Counted from the stretch's first letter, positions 25,081 through 37,511 are shown. The stretch is 64,000 nt of DNA from Balaenoptera acutorostrata (GCF_949987535.1 NC_080078.1:46836207-46900206), one strand, 5' to 3'. Numbers and translations are program-made. Notes: a model not told the origin generated them from the letters alone.

Positions 25081-26429
25081 AGGTACACACTCAAAACCTG
25101 GCCCGGCAGAAGTGTGCTGGGGCTGATCTGAGCCAGACTGGTTGGATCTCTCTCTCCTCCACTCCTACATTCATTGGGCTCATGTTTGGCAGCTCGAACA
25201 ATACCATGGTAGGCATATTTATACCCAAGAAATCTAAAAACTCTTCAAATTGGGGCTCCCCCCACCCAGAGAGTACGTTTCCCAGCACCTCACTGGTTTT
25301 TGATATCCAAATTATTATCCACTATCATTCACTAGCATTTGCTGGCTGGTTGATGCACCCAAGCAGCCATTCACTAGCATCAACTGTATTCTTACAAATT
25401 CTTCCAGCATTTCTACTTGTAGGAGAAGAAGAGGTGATGCAGGGCAGAGGGAAGGCCAGCAGTTAATGGTCTTAGGAGGCTCAATCATACACTTCTCAGA
25501 GACCAGCACACCTGAGAATGAGACTGAACGGAAGCCAGCCTGCTCGCCAATGTTCAGCAAGGCCAGCTGGCCCTCCATGGACCCATTTTGCACACAGTCC
25601 CCCATGGTTTCAGCACTCAGATATTGGGAATGGAGAGCAGCTTCTCAAGCCAATTCTGCCTGAGTGACTTAGCATCCTTGGGCCATTCAGTGTGACATGA
25701 ACAGCTGAATCCAGCTGCTGGAGACAAAACTCCCAGGACACTTGGTGGGACTAAAATCAGAAATAATGACCCACTTAAGGCCCCCAAACCTCAAATGCTG
25801 ACTCCAACCTTGTGGGCTCTGTATTAGCATTAATACTGATTTCCTTGAACTCACTCAGTGGTTCGGATAGCTAGCTGCATCTCATTAAGAAGTCAACTCC
25901 CTTTGCCTAGAAATGTGTACTTATGTCACTTTAGGCAAATGATCATTAGCAAGATAAGCTCCTTAAACTGTCTGGTTGAAAGGGCAGTGCTCCCCATGAC
26001 TGAAGGATATTCCAGTGATACCTTACATGAGCAGGATACATTCATACACATGAAATGCAAGCATTAATATTAAATTCATGGAATCTAAGAGAGGGTGACC
26101 GCTTAAAGTCTTTTTTCAACCTATGGCTCTTTTAAATAATAAGATATCCTACCTAAGTATAGGAATTGATATTTTAATTGAAACTTTGCCTTGGGCTTTA
26201 TGTTTTACAAAAGGCAAGTAGAGCCCTTGTCTTATGCTGAATTTTCTCAGAAGACACTGAGAGAAAGGTTTGAGTGCAAGTACTTAATTTGAGAGATTAC
26301 CCCAGGAAGCACCAGAGGGGAGTAGGGAAGTAAGACTGGAAAGGGAGGACAACCAGTTAGTGTGTTAATGAGAAAGTTCTGCTGTGGACAATCAGGGCTC
26401 AATACTGCTGGGAGCCTCTGGGCGATGGT

Positions 26430-26760
26430 ATAGAATCCCGCTGTCCAATACTACATTTTGCCAATGATACCTGAAATGTGAATAGTCTGATTTGGAATGT
26501 GAGTGTGAAATACACACAAATTTCAAAAACTTAGTATGGAAAAATAAAGCATGTAAAATATCTGACGAATATAATTTTTATATTGATTATATGTTGAAAT
26601 GATCATATTTTTGATATATTATGTTACATGAAATATTAAGTTAATTTCACTGGCTTTCTTTTTACCCTTTTCAATGCGACTACTAGAAAATCTGAAATTA
26701 TATATCAGGCTCACATTTGAGGCTCCCGTTGTATTTCTACTGGGCAGCACTGGTCTAGGA
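26430..26760. mobile_element. Ancient hAT-like DNA transposon fragment
   Basis: CGCTGTCCAATACTAC at the left and CTGGGCAGCACTGG at the right form an imperfect inverted repeat of the kind bounding old MER elements. The AT-rich interior (GTGAAATACACACAAATTTC, TTGATTATATGTTGAAATGA) matches a common mammalian hAT-like repeat. Exact family not assigned. Confidence 0.6.
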
Positions 26761-27504
26761 CATGCCTCAGATGTGTCCTGCAAGAGGTTGGTTGGATCAA
26801 CCAACTCTTGGCCAACCTTGGCTGAGGTCTGCTTCAGAGAAATGAACTCCCTGGTACTTTGAGTTTTCTTTCATGAACAGAGACAAGCACTCAGCTGAAG
26901 GTCACAAGAGCTTTCCTTAGAAAGCTGTTGGTATTATACAACAACAGCGAGAGCCAAGGGGATACGGGTAGGGAACCCAGAGCTGCTGTATAGTCCCTCT
27001 TCTACCTCTTCCTTTCCTGCTCCTGACTTTGAGATCCTCCCTCTGTTTCTCATGCCCTCTGAGTCCATGGTCCTGGGGAGACCACAGGAACAAGAGTGGA
27101 TAGAAGCTACAGTCACTGTTCCAGTGAACTGTTATGAAGGCAAGGAACTGATGTTATTCCTTCATGAAGACAGTGGGAGGTCAGGTGAGGGAGAGCTGTA
27201 ACTTCACAAGGAAAAGGACGATCTTAACCAAACCTTGCCCAACGAGACTGTCTGCCTCACAGTTTAAAGAGCTCCCTGTTCGTGGAGTTGCTCAGACCCA
27301 GGTTGTCAGTGATTTGTAAGGAGTTCTGGCAGCAACAGGAGGTCACACAAAATTAGGGCCTCTGAGATATCTATTTCAGTTTTGAAAACTGGCTCCATTT
27401 CATGTCTAGAGCAGTGTGATTGCCGAAATGAGAAACATGGGGCTCTCATCCCAGAGAATTGAGCCCTATGCCTTCTAATATCTGTCCAATATACTGAGTG
27501 AAAA

Positions 27505-27700
27505 AAGCAATCATCCACTGAGCGTTTACTATGGTCCAAGGAATATTTCAGGTATGATATCTCATTTAGTCCCCCAAACAAGAATGTACGGTAAGAATTA
27601 TTGCCCCCAGAAGTGTAAACTGAGGCTTATACAGAAAACTCTAATTCAAAGTCATTCAGTGGAAGAGCTAGGATTGAATCCAGGCCTATTGCTTCATGAA
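27505..27700 (-). mobile_element. MIR SINE
   Basis: ATCCACTGAGCGTTTACTAT, TATCTCATTTAGTCCCCCAA and GGAAGAGCTAGGATTGAATC with CAGGCCTATT at the right. Confidence 0.8.
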
Positions 27701-27854
27701 TTCATTATCAAGTTCATATTGACCTCAGGCCAGAGCCAATGCTGTTAACCACTAGATTTCTCTCACCAAACACTGGTTGTTTTTGAGGAGTAGGCATGTA
27801 TCTCACTTTCTGATAATGAGAGCAATACATCATATGTAGAGAATGCATTTTCCA

Positions 27855-28400
27855 AAGATGGCCTCAGCCATTTTTCAGGTCCTACCTGCTGTGTAGAACC
27901 TCACTGCTCCCCATCAGGAAACTGAGTCTATTCTCTCCTCCTCTGAGCCTGGGTGGGCTTGTGAATAACCACTCCAAAGAAAAGAGTTTGGTGGAAGTAA
28001 TTATATGGGATTCTTGAGGATGAGTCTTAAAAGGGATATACGTCTGGCTTGCTCACTCTCTGTAGAAAAAACAAAAGGAAGCTGGCCGCTGGGAGGAAGC
28101 CCAGGTCACAGGAGGAGGCCATGTACAGGTGCTTCAGAAAACTGCCCCAATTTAGGTCTCAGCTAACAGCCCTGTCAATCACCAGCCAGACATATGAGTG
28201 AACAAATCTTCAGATGATTCTAACCCCCAGCTGCTAAGTCTTCCTGTTGAGGCCTCAGATTTTGTGGAGTAGTATTATCAAATCACCCCTGCTGTGTTTG
28301 GTCTGAATTCCTGACCCACAGAATATTTCAGCATATAAGTGGGTGTTTTAGACACTAAGTTTTGGGGGTGATTTGTTACACACCTCTATTAACTACAACA
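27855..28400 (+). mobile_element. ERVL/MaLR-class LTR remnant
   Basis: Same family as 4440-4980 and 55885-56325, with the diagnostic ends TCCTCTGAGCCTGGGTGGGC and CACTAAGTTTTGGGGGTGAT followed by TTGTTACA. It ends 233 bp from the acidic MACROD2 exon. Confidence 0.65.
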
Positions 28401-28632
28401 TCATGTTCCATTTTTACCTTAGCTGTCAGGAAGCTCAAATTCAAGTTTAATGTTTAAATACTATAACTGTATTAGCTGTTATTTTATAATAACATTTCCT
28501 TATTTTATAACCTTGAGTGTACATTTCTATTTTATTAACCTTATTTTGTCTTTCTTTGGAAAATATGAGGTGTACATAAACAACAAAATGATCCTTGCCT
28601 ATCCTGTAAGAATAAAATTATAAATTTAATAC

Positions 28633-28677
28633 CTGAATCTTCTTTCATGTCAATGTCTTCTTCTTCATTATTATCAT
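28633..28677 (-). CDS. MACROD2: MACROD2 coding exon: short acidic segment after the macrodomain
   Basis: This 45-nt exon is read on the minus strand. Its acceptor is TTTTTTAATAG (AG at 28679-28678), preceded by a T-rich tract, and its donor is GTATTA (28632-28627), weaker than consensus. It begins with two bases and ends with one (phase 1/1), so it is length-neutral for the frame. With the upstream G it encodes DDNNEEEDIDMKEDS, the start of the acidic C-terminal tail of MACROD2. Human MACROD2 from memory reads DDNNEEEEDVDMKEDS, so this copy appears to have one Glu fewer and Ile for Val. The tail is not part of the macrodomain fold. It is thought to influence localisation and recruitment at DNA damage, but nothing in this exon shows that directly. 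The final G can pair with either the lysine-rich exon (G+AG, Glu) or the usual next exon starting with Asp (G+AT), which I do not find in the window. Confidence 0.93.
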
Positions 28678-29489
28678 CTATTAAAAAATAAAACAAAGAA
28701 AAACTCATATGAAAGCTAGAAACACCAGAATTCTCCAATTTGACTAATAAAAAATTGAAGAAAACAGTAGAAAAGAGAGTGTTAAATTACGCCTTTCTAC
28801 TGTCTTATATTATCATGCTAAATTAAGAAGTGTACACATTAGAGCACAATTTAACACCTAGGGTTTACATTTCCTTTAAAAATTATAACATATTTATAAT
28901 AAACTATATATGAAATAATTTGTTTTACTTATCAAAGTTATGTATGGTCACTTCGGTCATTTTAATTCTTAAAAATATTAAAATCACAGATTTTAAATGC
29001 CACATTTTCTGCATTTATTAAAGGTATGTATGCTCACCTCAAGTTTCTGAGAAAATGCAGGCATCACTATTTGGTTGTAGGCTGACAGAATGTCCAACCC
29101 CTGCACTGCACCAGAAAAAGTGCTTGTTTGCTACACATGCAAATCCACACCTTTAACCATGTGCTTTCACGTGCTCCCACCAGTTGCTCCATCCCCATTT
29201 AACTCCCCTCATCTCATCTCCCATTGTAGGTCCCTTTAACTGGACACAGATGTGTGCTTCCTCTGCCTGCTGAATGACATATTTGCTTTTCTGAACTAAT
29301 ATGTGTTATCATCTCTTCTCCTGAAGTGTTCCTCACATCTAGGAGGTGCCAAATCCTGTCTTATTTCCATGTTTCTTCTTCTATGCTCACATTATTACAA
29401 CCCACATTCCAGCTCTCAATGCCATTCACCTTCCCTGTTTTGTGGTTTCCCAACTGCCCTTTTCTTCTTCCCACTTCTGACACCAATTC

Positions 29490-29890
29490 CTTTTACACAT
29501 AGCTGCCAAATCAATCTTGAAATACAATTCTGATCTTGTTCACAACCATTCAGTGACTCTTCTCTGTCTAATGAGAAAAGTCTAGATTCTTTGGGGTAAC
29601 ACTCAAGGCCAACAAGATCTGGTTCCAAACACCTTTCTCAGCTTCACTACCACTGTTCCACTCATGCTGCCACCTACACACATGACAACACTTGACCTTT
29701 TTCCCAATTTTTTAAGGTTTCCTTTAGCTTCTCATACTTGCCTTAGTCCTGGAAGCAATGCTTTTCTCCACCTCTGCTCACACTCATCCTTCCAGGCCAA
29801 GCTGAGGCACCATAACATCTGCTCCACCCAAGTGTGCATGAATAGTGTCCCCTTTGGTACCTTATTTTTACTGCCTTCTGAGTAGGACTT
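29490..29890 (+). mobile_element. L2 LINE fragment
   Basis: CAACCATTCAGTGACTCTTC, CTCAAGGCCAACAAGATCTG, CATACTTGCCTTAGTCCTGG and CATCCTTCCAGGCCAAGCTG in L2 order. Separated by a MIR from the 3' tip at 30180. Confidence 0.75.
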
Positions 29891-29929
29891 TAAGGACCTT
29901 TAGGCTTAGATCTGCATACTGGCCCCTAT

Positions 29930-30125
29930 ACCCACTCATTTACTAGGTATCTGATCTTGGAGAAATTACCTAATATTCCTGACTTTCAGGTTCATCAGCT
30001 GTAAAGTGGGATAATAACAGTGCCTCCCACAGAGAGGTATTATAAGGATTAAATTAGATAATACCACATAAAGCACTAGGACAGCTACTGAAACATCATT
30101 AAGTGTTAAATAATAGTTATTATTA
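29930..30125 (+). mobile_element. MIR SINE, inserted in an L2
   Basis: GGTTCATCAGCTGTAAAGTG, AGGATTAAATTAGATAATAC and AGCACTAGGACAGCTACTGA in plus orientation. Confidence 0.8.
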
Positions 30126-30179
30126 CCATCAAATCCCACAGTCTTGTTACTTGTTAACCTACCTGTCTTCCATAGACCC

Positions 30180-30300
30180 ATTTCTAGGTCATAAATTCTT
30201 CAAAGATAAAGCTTATGTCTTATGTTCCCTTGTATACCCTGGCACCTAATGCAATTTGTTACACAGTAGAATCAATAAAGAAATTTCTGCTGAATTACAT
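30180..30300 (+). mobile_element. L2 LINE 3' tip
   Basis: ATTCTTCAAAGATAAAGCTT, CCCTGGCACCTAATGCAATT and AGAATCAATAAAGAAATTTC match the end of L2. Probably the same element as 29490-29890, split by the MIR at 29930. Confidence 0.65.
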
Positions 30301-30959
30301 TTCTGACGTTTTTTGTTTTGCTTTGTTTTTTACTTTTCTCTGATTTTTTATTAGTCAAATTGGAGAATTCTTATGTTTATATTTCTAAGTATCTCTTACA
30401 TATTAGGACAGCATGTATCTAGAAGATAGCCTGTAAACAATAAGGACTCAATAAAGATTTGCAACTTCCTAGCCAAATTTATTCAATATGGCACTCTTCT
30501 AAGTATTAATTATTAATGACGATTAGAGGTATACTAGTAGGAATGGAAAATGCCTTTAATTTGAGGTGTTACAAGGATAATTCTTGATGGTCACAGATAA
30601 ATTTTAAAGAAGTAAATTTTCTTCCATTCAGACTGTTAGAAACAGTGATCTTCTGCATAATTTCTTTCTTTCATTCTTTCTATGAATATAATTTTAGGAG
30701 GAAGAATAGCTATTTCTTAGAAATGTGATTTTCTAACCAAATGATTATCTAAATGCTACAAAGTAAACTCTTCACAGATTCTTTTCTGAACTTAATATAT
30801 TTAAACAGAATTTTATTTTCCAGAACTGACTAAAATATCTAGAACCATCTCTATGACAACAGACTCTCTGGAATCTCAGAGTGGGATGGAAAAGAGTCTA
30901 TACAGTTTCTAGGGGAAAATAAAGGAAATGTCAAAGATCTCTCTGATTGTCCCCCAGGT

Positions 30960-31225
30960 GTCCATCTGTCCTTCTAACAAACACTCATTGGTAGCTTCAT
31001 AGGTGCAAGGCTTGGTGTTTGGGGAAACAGAAAATACAAAGATGAATCAGACACTTAAGTAGAAACTTATCTAGAAACTTATCAATAGTAAGGAAACTAA
31101 GACACACAGAGAAATTTGAACATATGGTAGGGAATAGTCAGTGCCATTACAAAAGGTACCAGAGGAGGGACAGATGCTTCCAGTCAAGGCTACTGGGAAG
31201 GGTTCTCAGAAATGTGACATCAGAG
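30960..31225 (+). repeat. Unnamed ancient interspersed repeat, copy 1
   Basis: Blocks AACACTCATTGGTAGCTTCA, GAAAATACAAAGATGAATCA and CATCAGAGCTGATATTTGAA follow the order of a common mammalian repeat whose name I cannot give. Copy 2 is at 31628-31900. Confidence 0.45.
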
Positions 31226-31307
31226 CTGATATTTGAACTTTATAGACTGTACTGATAGTATCATCCCCTGAATGCTCCCAAGGTGTTGAAGGATCAGACT
31301 TGGTGTT

Positions 31308-31364
31308 ATTATTCATTCATTCATTCACTCATTTCACTCATTCACTCACTCACTCATTTATTCA
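31308..31364. repeat. (ATTC/ACTC)n tetranucleotide repeat
   Basis: Runs of ATTCATTCATTC then ACTCACTCACTC. Often generated from L2 or MIR tails. Confidence 0.9.
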
Positions 31365-31387
31365 TACAGAAGTTAAGAATAAATCCA

Positions 31388-31600
31388 GGACCTATATTCA
31401 GACTGCTTGGGTTCACCTCCAGGCCAAACCATGTATAGCTGGGCAAACTTGGGCAAATTATGTAAACCTACTCCTCAGCTTCCTCATCTGGAAAATAGGG
31501 TTAATAAAATTACCATTCTTCTAGAGCTGGTAATACATGTAAAGTGCTTACACAGAAAGAACAATCAATAAATACTGGCTGTTACCGTTATCATGTCATT
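31388..31600 (+). mobile_element. MIR SINE
   Basis: CTGCTTGGGTTCACCTCCAG, GCTTCCTCATCTGGAAAATA and ATCAATAAATACTGGCTGTT in plus orientation, nearly full length. Confidence 0.8.
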
Positions 31601-31627
31601 ATGACTACTACTTTTACTACCTAACCA

Positions 31628-31900
31628 TTTATTGGCCAACACCATATGCCAGAACTATGCAAGGCCCTGGAGATACAAGGTGACACTCCCTTCCCTCAAA
31701 GAGCTCACAATGAAGTGGGTGGCATAGAAAAGTAAGACAACAATCAGAGGAAGAAGTAACAGATTCTCTGATGCAGGTGAGCAGAAGTTCTATTGGGAAA
31801 CAGACAAGAGGCAGCTAAGTCAGAGAGAAGGTCTATGGATGGTTTCCAGAAGAAGTGAGGCTTAAGCTGAGTCCAAAGGGTGAGCTGGAGTTAGCTAGGG
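31628..31900 (+). repeat. Unnamed ancient interspersed repeat, copy 2
   Basis: Blocks TATGCCAGAACTATGCAAGG, CCCTCAAAGAGCTCACAATG and GAAGTGAGGCTTAAGCTGAG follow the same layout as copy 1. A MIR lies between the two. Confidence 0.45.
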
Positions 31901-32559
31901 GGAAGTGAAAGCTGCAGTAGGTTCCCAGTAGGTGTGGGTGCCCTGCCTACACCCCTTGTTCCTTCACGCTTCAGTGCTTTGCCAGCCTGACCTCCAGCCA
32001 CCAGCCCCTGGGTATCTTTGCCTGAGGGCTTTCTCTGAATTGCTGTGTCAAGGAATTACCATCCCCCCACCCAGGGCAGCCTTTCACAAAATGACTGAGA
32101 GGATTTGCATATAAGGCCTCCAGCTCCCTTACTGAGAAGGTGGCATGTTCTACACTGTCTCCTAGAATCTCCCCAATCCCAACCATAGGATTGAGTCCCA
32201 GTGGTCTAGTGGTAATGGGCTTAAAACTTAACATTATTGCCTTCCTTCCCTTCCCTGCCTTGCTTCTCCACTCCCCTGCTGCTGTTTCCTGATATTTTCT
32301 CTCAAATAAATGATTTCCACTTGAATTTGTGTTTCAAGTCTGCTTCCGGGGTGGGGTATGGGTATTCAAACTAAGACAAGGGTAATCGCGCTCAAGCAGA
32401 GGGAAAAGCAGCTAAAAACACCTGGATATGAATAGCCAAGATGCTTTTACGGAAATAAAACTAGCTCTGAATGGCTGAAGGGAGGAGTTATAGGAGGAAC
32501 TATGGTTAAAGTGATCTGTTCTAGCTATCAAAGGATCTTCCATGCTCCGTGCTGAATAT

Positions 32560-33085
32560 GACAGTTAATTTTATGTATCAACATGACTGGACCATGGAGT
32601 GCCCAGACATTTGCCAAACACTATTCTGGGAGTGTCTGGGAGGATGTTTCTGGATGAAATTAACATCTGAATCCGTAGACTGAGTAAAACAGATTGTTCT
32701 CCCTAATATGGTTGTATCTCATCTGATCTCTTAAGGCTGACCCTCCCACAGGTAAGAGGGGACTCCTTCTGCCAGACTACATTTGTGCTGGGACATTGAA
32801 TGTTTTGTGCTTTTGAACTCAAAGTGGAACATGGGCTCTTTCTGGGTCTCAAGACTGTTGGCATTTGGACTGAAACTACACCCTTGGCCCTCCTGGTTCT
32901 TAGGCCTTCAAACTCCTACTGGAACTAGACCACCTGCTCTCCTGGGTTTCCACCTGTCAACTGCAGATCTGGGGACTTGTCAGCCTCCATAACTGTGGGA
33001 GTCAGTTCCTTATAATATATCTCTTTCCATATACATATTATTGGTTCTGTTTCTATGAAGAATCTTGATTAGTATACCAGGTTGA
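32560..33085 (+). mobile_element. Ancient LTR-like repeat
   Basis: Opens with TGACAGTTAATTTTATGTAT and closes with TGGTTCTGTTTCTATGAAGA followed by ATCTTGATTAGTATA, a widespread mammalian LTR-type repeat (typically TGATGGTTAATTTTATGTGT at its start). Subfamily not assigned. Confidence 0.65.
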
Positions 33086-33558
33086 AGCATTTTAAATTCA
33101 TCCTGAGAACTAAGCAACTTTAAGCAGAGGAATGACATACCAGCTTTCGAGTGATAACATGTTTTCATGAGAGAAATTTACTAAAAAAAAAAAATGCCTT
33201 AATATTTTGGTATTTGTGTTAAAATCGAGCAAGAGTACTTTGGTCCACAAAGTACCTAAAGTGCCATTACTTATTAATGAAATCCACTTTAGTTCAACAT
33301 TATTCTATATAATGTGCTCACCTGAGCCATATTTATGCAACACATTTCTAGCAAGAATTTTTTTTCGAACAAAAAGCAGGAACCAAAAGACAATGTATAA
33401 AAGAAGATGGTAGCCTATGGAAATGGGGAGTCATGCCACTCAAAACTGGGAAGCAGTTAAGAGATGGATGGAGCATGGGCAGAGACTTGCCCTTTTTAAC
33501 AGTTCTTCAAACATCATACTTCTTCATTAGAGGACAAAAATAAAAGGCTCTCAGCCAG

Positions 33559-33881
33559 GGACTTCCCTGGTAGCGCAGTGGTTAAGAATCTGCCTGCTGA
33601 TGCAGGGGACATTGGTTCGAGCCCTGGGGTAGGAAGATCCCACATGCGCAGGAGCAACTAAGCCCACGCACCCCAACTACTTAGCCTGAGCTCTAGAGCC
33701 CGCGAGCCACAACTACTGAAGCCTGCGCGCCTAGAGCCCGTGCCCTGCAACAAGAGAAGCCACCGCAATAAGAAGCCCGTGCACCACAACGAAGAGAAGC
33801 CCCTGCTCCCTGCAACTGGAGAAAGCCCGCATGCAGCAAGGAAGACCCAACACAGCCAAAAATAAATTAAAAAAAAAAAAA
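33559..33881 (+). mobile_element. CHR-type tRNA-derived SINE
   Basis: Full-length copy with head GGACTTCCCTGGTAGCGCAG, the longer CHR body containing GAGCCCGCGAGCCACAACTA, and a poly-A tail. Target-site duplication AAAAGGCTCTCAGCCAG (33542-33558) versus AAAAGGTTCTCAGCCAG (33882-33898), one mismatch. Confidence 0.96.
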
Positions 33882-34527
33882 AAAAGGTTCTCAGCCAGAG
33901 TGATACCATTTCAAAATAGAGAGCAATCCATCAGCTGTTATTGTTCTGTGTGTTCAGGAACGCCAATTCCAGAAAATCTCCTTCCCTTCCTCAGCAGAGA
34001 CCACCCAGAGACTAAGGTTCCATTTCATCTTAAGGGGCCTCTTTGATGTCAGTTTCAGAATGGATACAATTTTTATTCAGTACATCATTCTCTGTCAGAT
34101 TATCCTATTGAATTCTGCACAAAAAGTACAAATATGACTAAAGTTCTTATTTTGGTCAAAAACAACTTTGAAAAACAACTAGTTTCCCATGAATAACCAG
34201 CTTTCAGTAACACTTAGCTTTATACACTTCAGAAACTCCTTCATAAGGAAGCATGTAACCTACTTTAACGTCAATCTACTTCATCTTTTATGGGAGGCAG
34301 AGTTACTATGAAAGACTGTTGTCGTAAAGATATCTGTCTTCAGAGAAGCAGCTCATTTCTCAGTAACAAATAGTCCCACACTTCTTTGAAAAATAAAGTA
34401 TACCATGGGTTTTGCAATGGCTTGGGACGTGCCTTACTCCTGTACTTGCCTAGAGTTCCCATCATTAATGCAGTCTTTGGGGGAAGTAAAAAGAATAAAA
34501 AACAGACTACAAAACCCCACAGAACTT

Positions 34528-34715
34528 CAGTCTAAAGTGTGGTCTCTGGACCAGCAGTATCATTATCATCTGATAACTTGTGAGAAATGCAAATTCTTGG
34601 GTCCCACTAAAGATCTATTGAATCAGAAATTCTGGGGGAGGGATCAAGCACTCTGTTTTAATCAGCCCTGCAGGTGATGTTCATGTAAGCTGATCTTAAA
34701 AAGTACTATTTGTGC
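34528..34715 (-). mobile_element. MER5A-type hAT-Charlie element
   Basis: CTAAAGTGTGGTCTCTGGAC, CAGCAGTATCATTATCATCT, GAGAAATGCAAATTCTTGGG and GCCCTGCAGGTGATGTTCAT match MER5A in reverse orientation. Confidence 0.85.
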
Positions 34716-36164
34716 TCTGGAGAGGAGAATCATTGAAAAACAGCAGCTGTCTCGTTTTATATCCAAGCTGAGATAACTTGGATGTCTAACCAATACTGAT
34801 GCTGGGAAGGGATGCCCACACCACATGGTTGTTGAGAGTAAGAAACAGTTATTCTCTTTATAAGATATATGTGCTTGAAATCACCCAGCTAGCACGTAGC
34901 TGGAGGGCTCGGTTATCATGGTCCACGGCCAGGACCCTTAGATCGGCTGAGGGACATGTACGTGGATGGAGACTAGCTCTAGCTTTAAAGAAGCCTGTGG
35001 GTTGCATGGAAAAAGGAGTGAGTTACAAAGGAAAAAGTTACCCTCATGGGCTATTAAGGCAGCCTCTCCACTCCCAAGGGGGGACAAAAAACCGACAGGT
35101 ACTTGAAATAGATCATACAATATCCTCCTCAAAATTTCAGGGACACCCACACATATGGGCAAGTCTGTCAAGCAGAACAATTGAGATGATCTTCTTCTGG
35201 CTTTTATTTCATGTGCATCCAAGTCCTCTCTCTTAATGCTTGATTTTCATACCACAGGCTTCTTCTGTATCCCTTATCTTTTAAATAATTCATTATCCAA
35301 GGCTTCTAGGAGCAATTTGTATTTGCAGAGAAATGAAATATTATTATCAAAACTAAAGTGCTCCAGGCTTTTTAGGATTTCCATGAAGTAAGGAGGATAT
35401 GGGAATCCTCATGGCTTCTTGAAAAACTTGACAAAGCAGAAATTCCAAGCAATTAATGACTGATAAAGAGGAATTCCTCAAAGTGAGCATCTTGCCATTA
35501 CGTTGAAAACTAGGACCCTCTGGACCTAACAAATTGCTAACTCCACTTTATGCAACGTCGTTGAGAGGGTCAGGAGAAAGTTTTTAAAAAGCCAAATTTT
35601 TTTTTCTCCCCTTCCCCCCACCCCAAGCTGGTCCTTGGTCTAGAGGAACACTCAAATCTCATTACTTTATAAATAAATGAATAAATAAAAGGCATTGCTT
35701 AGAAAACTGCATGGTTCTGCTGTTCCTGGCTTGGCCACCTAGGTACATGATGGTACCAATTACTGAGATATGGGGTTCAGGAGAGGGAAGATGGGGTGAG
35801 GGGGGAGACTTTGGATTTAGTTTTAGATGTGTTGAGGGGGAGATGCTGAGGGACTCCTGGCTGGAGATGGCCCTGTGCAGTGAGGATACCAGAGAGGGCT
35901 GGCAGGAAAAGAACTGGAGGACAGAATGGTCAACAGGATAAAGGCTGCCCAGGCAAGTAAGATAAAGGTTGCAAAAGGTCATGTGGAGTCATGTGATCAA
36001 ATATGCACTGGTTTCCATAACCACACTCCACCCATTGAAGAGGTTCTGATAACCTCCACAAGGACAGTGGCGGTAGCAGGGTAGAGAGAATTGCATGATT
36101 GCTGTGGACTACAGAGTGAATAGCAAGTGAAGGAGACAGACAACTTTTCAAAGACCCATGGCTG

Positions 36165-36795
36165 AGATCCCACTCCTGGGCATATATCTGGACAAAATTA
36201 TAATTTGAAAAGATACATGCACCTCAATGATCACAGCAGCACTATTTACAATAGTCAAGACATGGAAACAACCTGAATGTCCATCAACAGATGAATGGAT
36301 AAAGAAGATGTGGTACATATACACAATGGAATACTACTCAGCCATAAAAAAGAATGAAAATAATACCATTTATAGCAACATGATGGTTTTAGAGATTATC
36401 ATACTAAGTGAAGTAAGCCAGACAAAGACAAATACCATATGATATCAGTTATATGTGGATTCTGACATATGACACAAATGAACTTATCTATGAAACAGAA
36501 ACAGACTCACAGGCATAGAGAACAGACTTGTAGTTGCCAAAGGGGAGGGGCATCAGGGAGGGATGGATTGGGAATTTGGGATTAGCAGGTGCAAACTAGT
36601 ATATATAGGATGGATAAGCAACAAGGTCCTACTGTATAGCACAGGGAACTATATTCAACATCCTATAATAAACTATAATGGAAAAGAATATGAAAAGGAA
36701 TATATATATGTATAACTGAATCACTTTGCTGTACAGCAGAAATTAACACAACATTGTAAATCAACTATACTTCAATAAAATAAATTTTAAAAAAC
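36165..36795 (+). mobile_element. L1 3' end (5'-truncated)
   Basis: Starts within ORF2 (CTGGGCATATATCTGGACAA region); codons for DEWIKKMWYIYTMEYYSAIK are visible at 36285-36345. It ends in a 3' UTR with CAACTATACTTCAATAAAAT and a short A-rich tail. Same subfamily as the copy at 49551. I did not find a clear target-site duplication. Confidence 0.92.
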
Positions 36796-37033
36796 TCTAT
36801 TGTTTATCTTTATTCTTACTTCTGTGACTTATTAGGAATTATTTCATTCATATGCTATTCCTCGAAAGTTATCATTACTTTTTCCTGCATTTGCCTCAAT
36901 GTTTTCAACTACAGAACAGAAACCAGTCTACCCAGGATGTTCCAAGGGTCTTTCAAAGGCACCTTGTAGGGGTTTTTGTAAAGATGCCTATAGCATCCTC
37001 CCTTCTCCCAGCAGCATTTTGTCTTATCTTTTA

Positions 37034-37360
37034 AAAATTAATTAATTAATTAATTTTTGGCTGCATTGGGTCTTTGTCGTTGCGTGTGGGCTTTCTCTAG
37101 TTGTGGCGAGCAGGGGCTCCTCTTTGTTGCGGTGCACAGTCTTCTCATTGTGGTGGCTTCTCTTGTTGCAGAGCATGGGCTCTGGGAACATGGGCTTCAG
37201 TAGTTGTGGTTCCCGGGCTCTAGAGTGCAGGCTTAGTAGTTGTGGTGCAGAAACTTAGTTGCTCTGTGGCATGTGGGATCCTCCCGGACCAGGGATCGAA
37301 CCCAAGTCCCCTGCGTTGGCAGGTAGATTCTTAATCATTGGAGCCACCAGGGAAGTTCCT
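37034..37360 (-). mobile_element. CHR-type tRNA-derived SINE
   Basis: Minus-strand copy, head at the right end, AATT-repeat tail at the left. Exact 14-bp target-site duplication TGTCTTATCTTTTA (37020-37033 and 37361-37374). Several substitutions in the head suggest it is older than the copies at 11975 and 37863. Confidence 0.95.
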
Positions 37361-37477
37361 TGTCTTATCTTTTATCAGAACTTCCTAATGAGATCAAACT
37401 CTGCTTAGTCAAGGCTTGTGTTCCCAGGTCTTTATTTGTTCTGCTGTTTACCAGCATTTGCTACACACACTGCACAT

Positions 37478-37478
<1 letters not shown>

Positions 37479-37511
<33 letters not shown>
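37479..37511. repeat. Mononucleotide C33 tract
   Basis: Thirty-three uninterrupted C on the plus strand, so G33 in MACROD2 pre-mRNA. It lies between two same-orientation CHR SINEs. Long C/G runs are rare in mammals and prone to length error in sequencing. Confidence 0.97.

Larger units (their letters stand above)
21093..28632 (-). other. MACROD2: MACROD2 intron between acidic exon and lysine-rich exon (7,540 nt)
   Basis: A complete intron on the minus strand, GTATTA to TTCCAG. It contains a poly(A)-tailed retrocopy, a long L2, a MIR, an old hAT-like element and an LTR remnant. Stretches 21745-22640, 23550-24900, 25090-26420 and 26770-27490 show no gene and no repeat I can name. Confidence 0.8.

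Noticed and set aside
34799..35236. 145-codon plus-strand open frame
   Set aside because: No recognisable domain, no splice signals, opposite strand to the gene, and overlaps another frame on the minus strand.
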